This document shows positions 62,558 through 64,000 of a stretch of 64,000 nt of DNA, one piece after another. This DNA is from Pseudomonas graminis. GTDB lineage: Bacteria > Pseudomonadota > Gammaproteobacteria > Pseudomonadales > Pseudomonadaceae. The DNA lies in NCBI RefSeq assembly GCF_900111735.1, contig NZ_FOHW01000011.1:1-64000 (forward strand). The letters run 5' to 3'. The stretch's first letter is position 1. Each line of letters starts with the position of its first letter. The translations under genes were made by a program, and so were the position numbers. Below the pieces are notes generated by a model. The model ran no database searches. It was not told the origin of the DNA and saw nothing but the letters and a program-made list of their open reading frames with translations.

Positions 62558-63475
62558 GTGGCTCAGGTCAAGCGTATTCGCCGTAACGTCAGCGGTATCA
62601 TCCTGCTCGACAAGCCGCTGGGCTTCACGTCCAACGCCGCGCTGCAAAAAGTGCGCTGGTTGCTCAACGCAGAAAAAGCCGGCCATACGGGCAGTCTTGA
62701 TCCGCTGGCAACCGGCGTTTTGCCGCTGTGTTTCGGTGAGGCGACCAAGTTTTCCCAGTATCTGCTCGATTCCGACAAGGGTTATGAAACCCTGATGCAG
62801 CTCGGCAAGACCACCACTACGGCCGATGCCGAGGGTGAGGTTTTGCAGACGCGGCCTGTGACCGTTGGTCGCTCGGATATCGAAGCGGTGCTTCCGGCAT
62901 TTCGCGGGGATATCAGTCAGATACCGCCGATGTACTCCGCCCTCAAGCGGGATGGTCAGCCGTTATACAAGCTGGCCCGGGCAGGGGAAGTGGTGGAGCG
63001 CGAACCGCGTTCTGTTACTATTGCGCGCCTGGAATTATTGGCGTGCGAAGGTGACACCGCTCGTTTGGCTGTCGACTGCACCAAAGGCACCTATATCCGG
63101 ACCCTCGTGGAAGATATCGGTGAAAAGCTGGGCTGCGGTGCTTACGTCGCCCAGTTGCGTCGTACCCAGGCCGGCCCCTTCACGCTGGCCCAGACGGTAA
63201 CGCTGGAAGAGCTGGAAGCGGTGCATGCCGAAGGCGGGAACGAAGCAGTTGATCGCTTCCTGATGCCATCGGACAGCGGTTTGCTGGACTGGCCGCTGCT
63301 GCAGTTCTCGGAGCACAGTTCGTTTTACTGGCTGCATGGTCAGCCAGTAAGAGCCCCCGACGCGCCGAAGTTTGGCATGGTGCGGGTGCAAGATCATGAA
63401 GGGCGCTTCATCGGTATCGGTGAAGTGAGTGAAGACGGGCGCATTGCGCCTCGTCGACTGATTCGGTCAGAGTGA
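62558..63475 (+). CDS. truB: tRNA pseudouridine-55 synthase TruB
   Basis: A 305-residue pseudouridine synthase. The catalytic aspartate is in [19 protein letters not shown] (about residue 49). The [17 protein letters not shown] block and a C-terminal PUA-like region follow. The GTG-like start here reads GTGGCTCAG ([13 protein letters not shown]). It is close behind rbfA. Confidence 0.96.
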   Translation: MAQVKRIRRNVSGIILLDKPLGFTSNAALQKVRWLLNAEKAGHTGSLDPLATGVLPLCFGEATKFSQYLLDSDKGYETLMQLGKTTTTADAEGEVLQTRPVTVGRSDIEAVLPAFRGDISQIPPMYSALKRDGQPLYKLARAGEVVEREPRSVTIARLELLACEGDTARLAVDCTKGTYIRTLVEDIGEKLGCGAYVAQLRRTQAGPFTLAQTVTLEELEAVHAEGGNEAVDRFLMPSDSGLLDWPLLQFSEHSSFYWLHGQPVRAPDAPKFGMVRVQDHEGRFIGIGEVSEDGRIAPRRLIRSE

Positions 63476-63626
63476 CCGGACCCGTCGCGGCAGGGTTTCC
63501 TGGCACGGCGGTACGAGGGTGGCTGTTAACAGGCATGGTCACTCCTCACATTTAAATACGAGAGTCAGCTCTCGGCCTGTTGAAGCCGTCTCCCCGGAGC
63601 GGTTTCTTGATAAAAGGAATGCCCAC

Positions 63627-63896
63627 ATGGCACTCAGCGTTGAAGATAAAGCTCAGATCGTAACCGACTACCAGCAAGCTGTTGGTGATACTGGTTCGCC
63701 AGAAGTGCAAGTTGCACTGCTGACCGCCAACATCAACAAACTGCAAGGCCACTTCAAGGCCAACGGCAAGGACCACCACTCCCGTCGTGGTCTGATCCGT
63801 ATGGTAAACCAGCGTCGCAAGCTGCTGGATTACCTGAAAGGTAAGGACGTTAGCCGTTACAGCGCCCTGATCGGTCGTCTGGGTCTGCGTCGCTAA
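63627..63896 (+). CDS. rpsO: 30S ribosomal protein S15
   Basis: An 89-residue ribosomal protein, complete, with [21 protein letters not shown] and [27 protein letters not shown] (cited in parts). The start at 63627 ([16 protein letters not shown]) has AAGGAATG upstream. The 5' region 63476-63626 is a long leader where S15 autoregulation would be expected. Confidence 0.98.
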   Translation: MALSVEDKAQIVTDYQQAVGDTGSPEVQVALLTANINKLQGHFKANGKDHHSRRGLIRMVNQRRKLLDYLKGKDVSRYSALIGRLGLRR

Positions 63897-63910
63897 TAAC
63901 GACTCGGATA

Positions 63911-63971
63911 GAGGTTGGCTGGTCGTCATGTTCCGCTGGTTTTACCAGTGGGCTGGCGGCCTCCCAGCCTC
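63911..63971 (+). other. rpsO-pnp intercistronic hairpins
   Basis: GAGGTTGG (63911-63918) pairs with CCAGCCTC (63964-63971) around a smaller CTGG/CCAG hairpin (63936-63948). In E. coli this interval holds the rpsO terminator and an RNase III site controlling pnp. The window ends before any pnp start. Confidence 0.6.
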
Positions 63972-64000
63972 TAGTTGTATCTGGACTGCCGAAGGGTCCG

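Overview
The window is a stretch of a GC-rich gammaproteobacterial chromosome, almost certainly a Pseudomonas of the fluorescens/syringae type. The evidence is gene order and a few lineage markers. The order pilB-pilC-pilD-coaE-yacG with divergent pilA and tRNA-Thr, then nadC, a DUF1631 gene, ampD and ampE, matches one conserved Pseudomonas block. The order lldP-lldD-dld/lldR, smpB, ratA-rnfH, bamE/fur, recN, grpE-dnaK-dnaJ-dapB-carA-carB-greA, yhbY/rlmE-ftsH-folP-glmM-tpiA-secG, tRNA-Leu, tRNA-fMet, rimP-nusA-infB-rbfA-truB-rpsO matches a second. Dispersed REPIN-type inverted repeats with a GTAGGAGCGCGC... outer arm also fit Pseudomonas. No plasmid, prophage, transposase or CRISPR array was seen.

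Layout. 1-553: REPINs in a direct duplication. 554-3270 (minus): ndh, a frameshifted DUF3094 gene, a MOSC gene and a DUF1780 gene. 3471-5170: a LysR regulator divergent from a YcaC-like hydrolase. 5525-10875: type IV pilus genes pilB, pilC, pilD plus coaE and yacG, facing pilA (sigma-54 promoter) and tRNA-Thr. 10945-16428: small genes, nadC, DUF1631, ampD-ampE. 16429-20486: a putrescine/ornithine-type antiporter and a PLP decarboxylase behind a well-placed ANR/FNR box. 20529-26822: the accessory part, with two related small periplasmic proteins, an HPP-CBS protein, a sugar-efflux MFS gene, several small unknowns, a three-gene operon (membrane protein, DUF1493, YceK-like lipoprotein) and the tmRNA gene ssrA. 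27034-34035: L- and D-lactate utilisation genes with a perfect 31-bp palindromic operator. 34157-40104: smpB, an SNF-type transporter, ratA-rnfH, bamE/fur and recN with a LexA box. 40105-50219: heat-shock genes with a sigma-32 promoter, then dapB and carA-carB-greA. 50401-64000: ribosome, protease, folate, cell-wall and translation genes ending just before the expected pnp.

How the genes work together. PilB, PilC, PilD and PilA form the core of a type IV pilus machine, with PilD also processing other prepilins. AmpD-AmpE belong to peptidoglycan recycling and beta-lactamase signalling. LldP imports lactate, LldD and Dld oxidise the two isomers to pyruvate, and LldR controls them. SmpB and ssrA, both present here, are the two parts of trans-translation. 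GrpE-DnaK-DnaJ and FtsH cover folding and proteolysis. RimP, NusA, IF2, RbfA, TruB and S15 form the classic transcription/translation operon.

Most of the window is ordinary core genome, and I did not find a convincing new multi-gene system. The best leads are the three-gene DUF1493 operon next to ssrA, the pair of two-cysteine periplasmic proteins, the ANR-controlled decarboxylase operon, and a mini-ORF overlapping an attenuator-like hairpin in front of carA. All start sites and functions below are read from sequence alone, without database searches.
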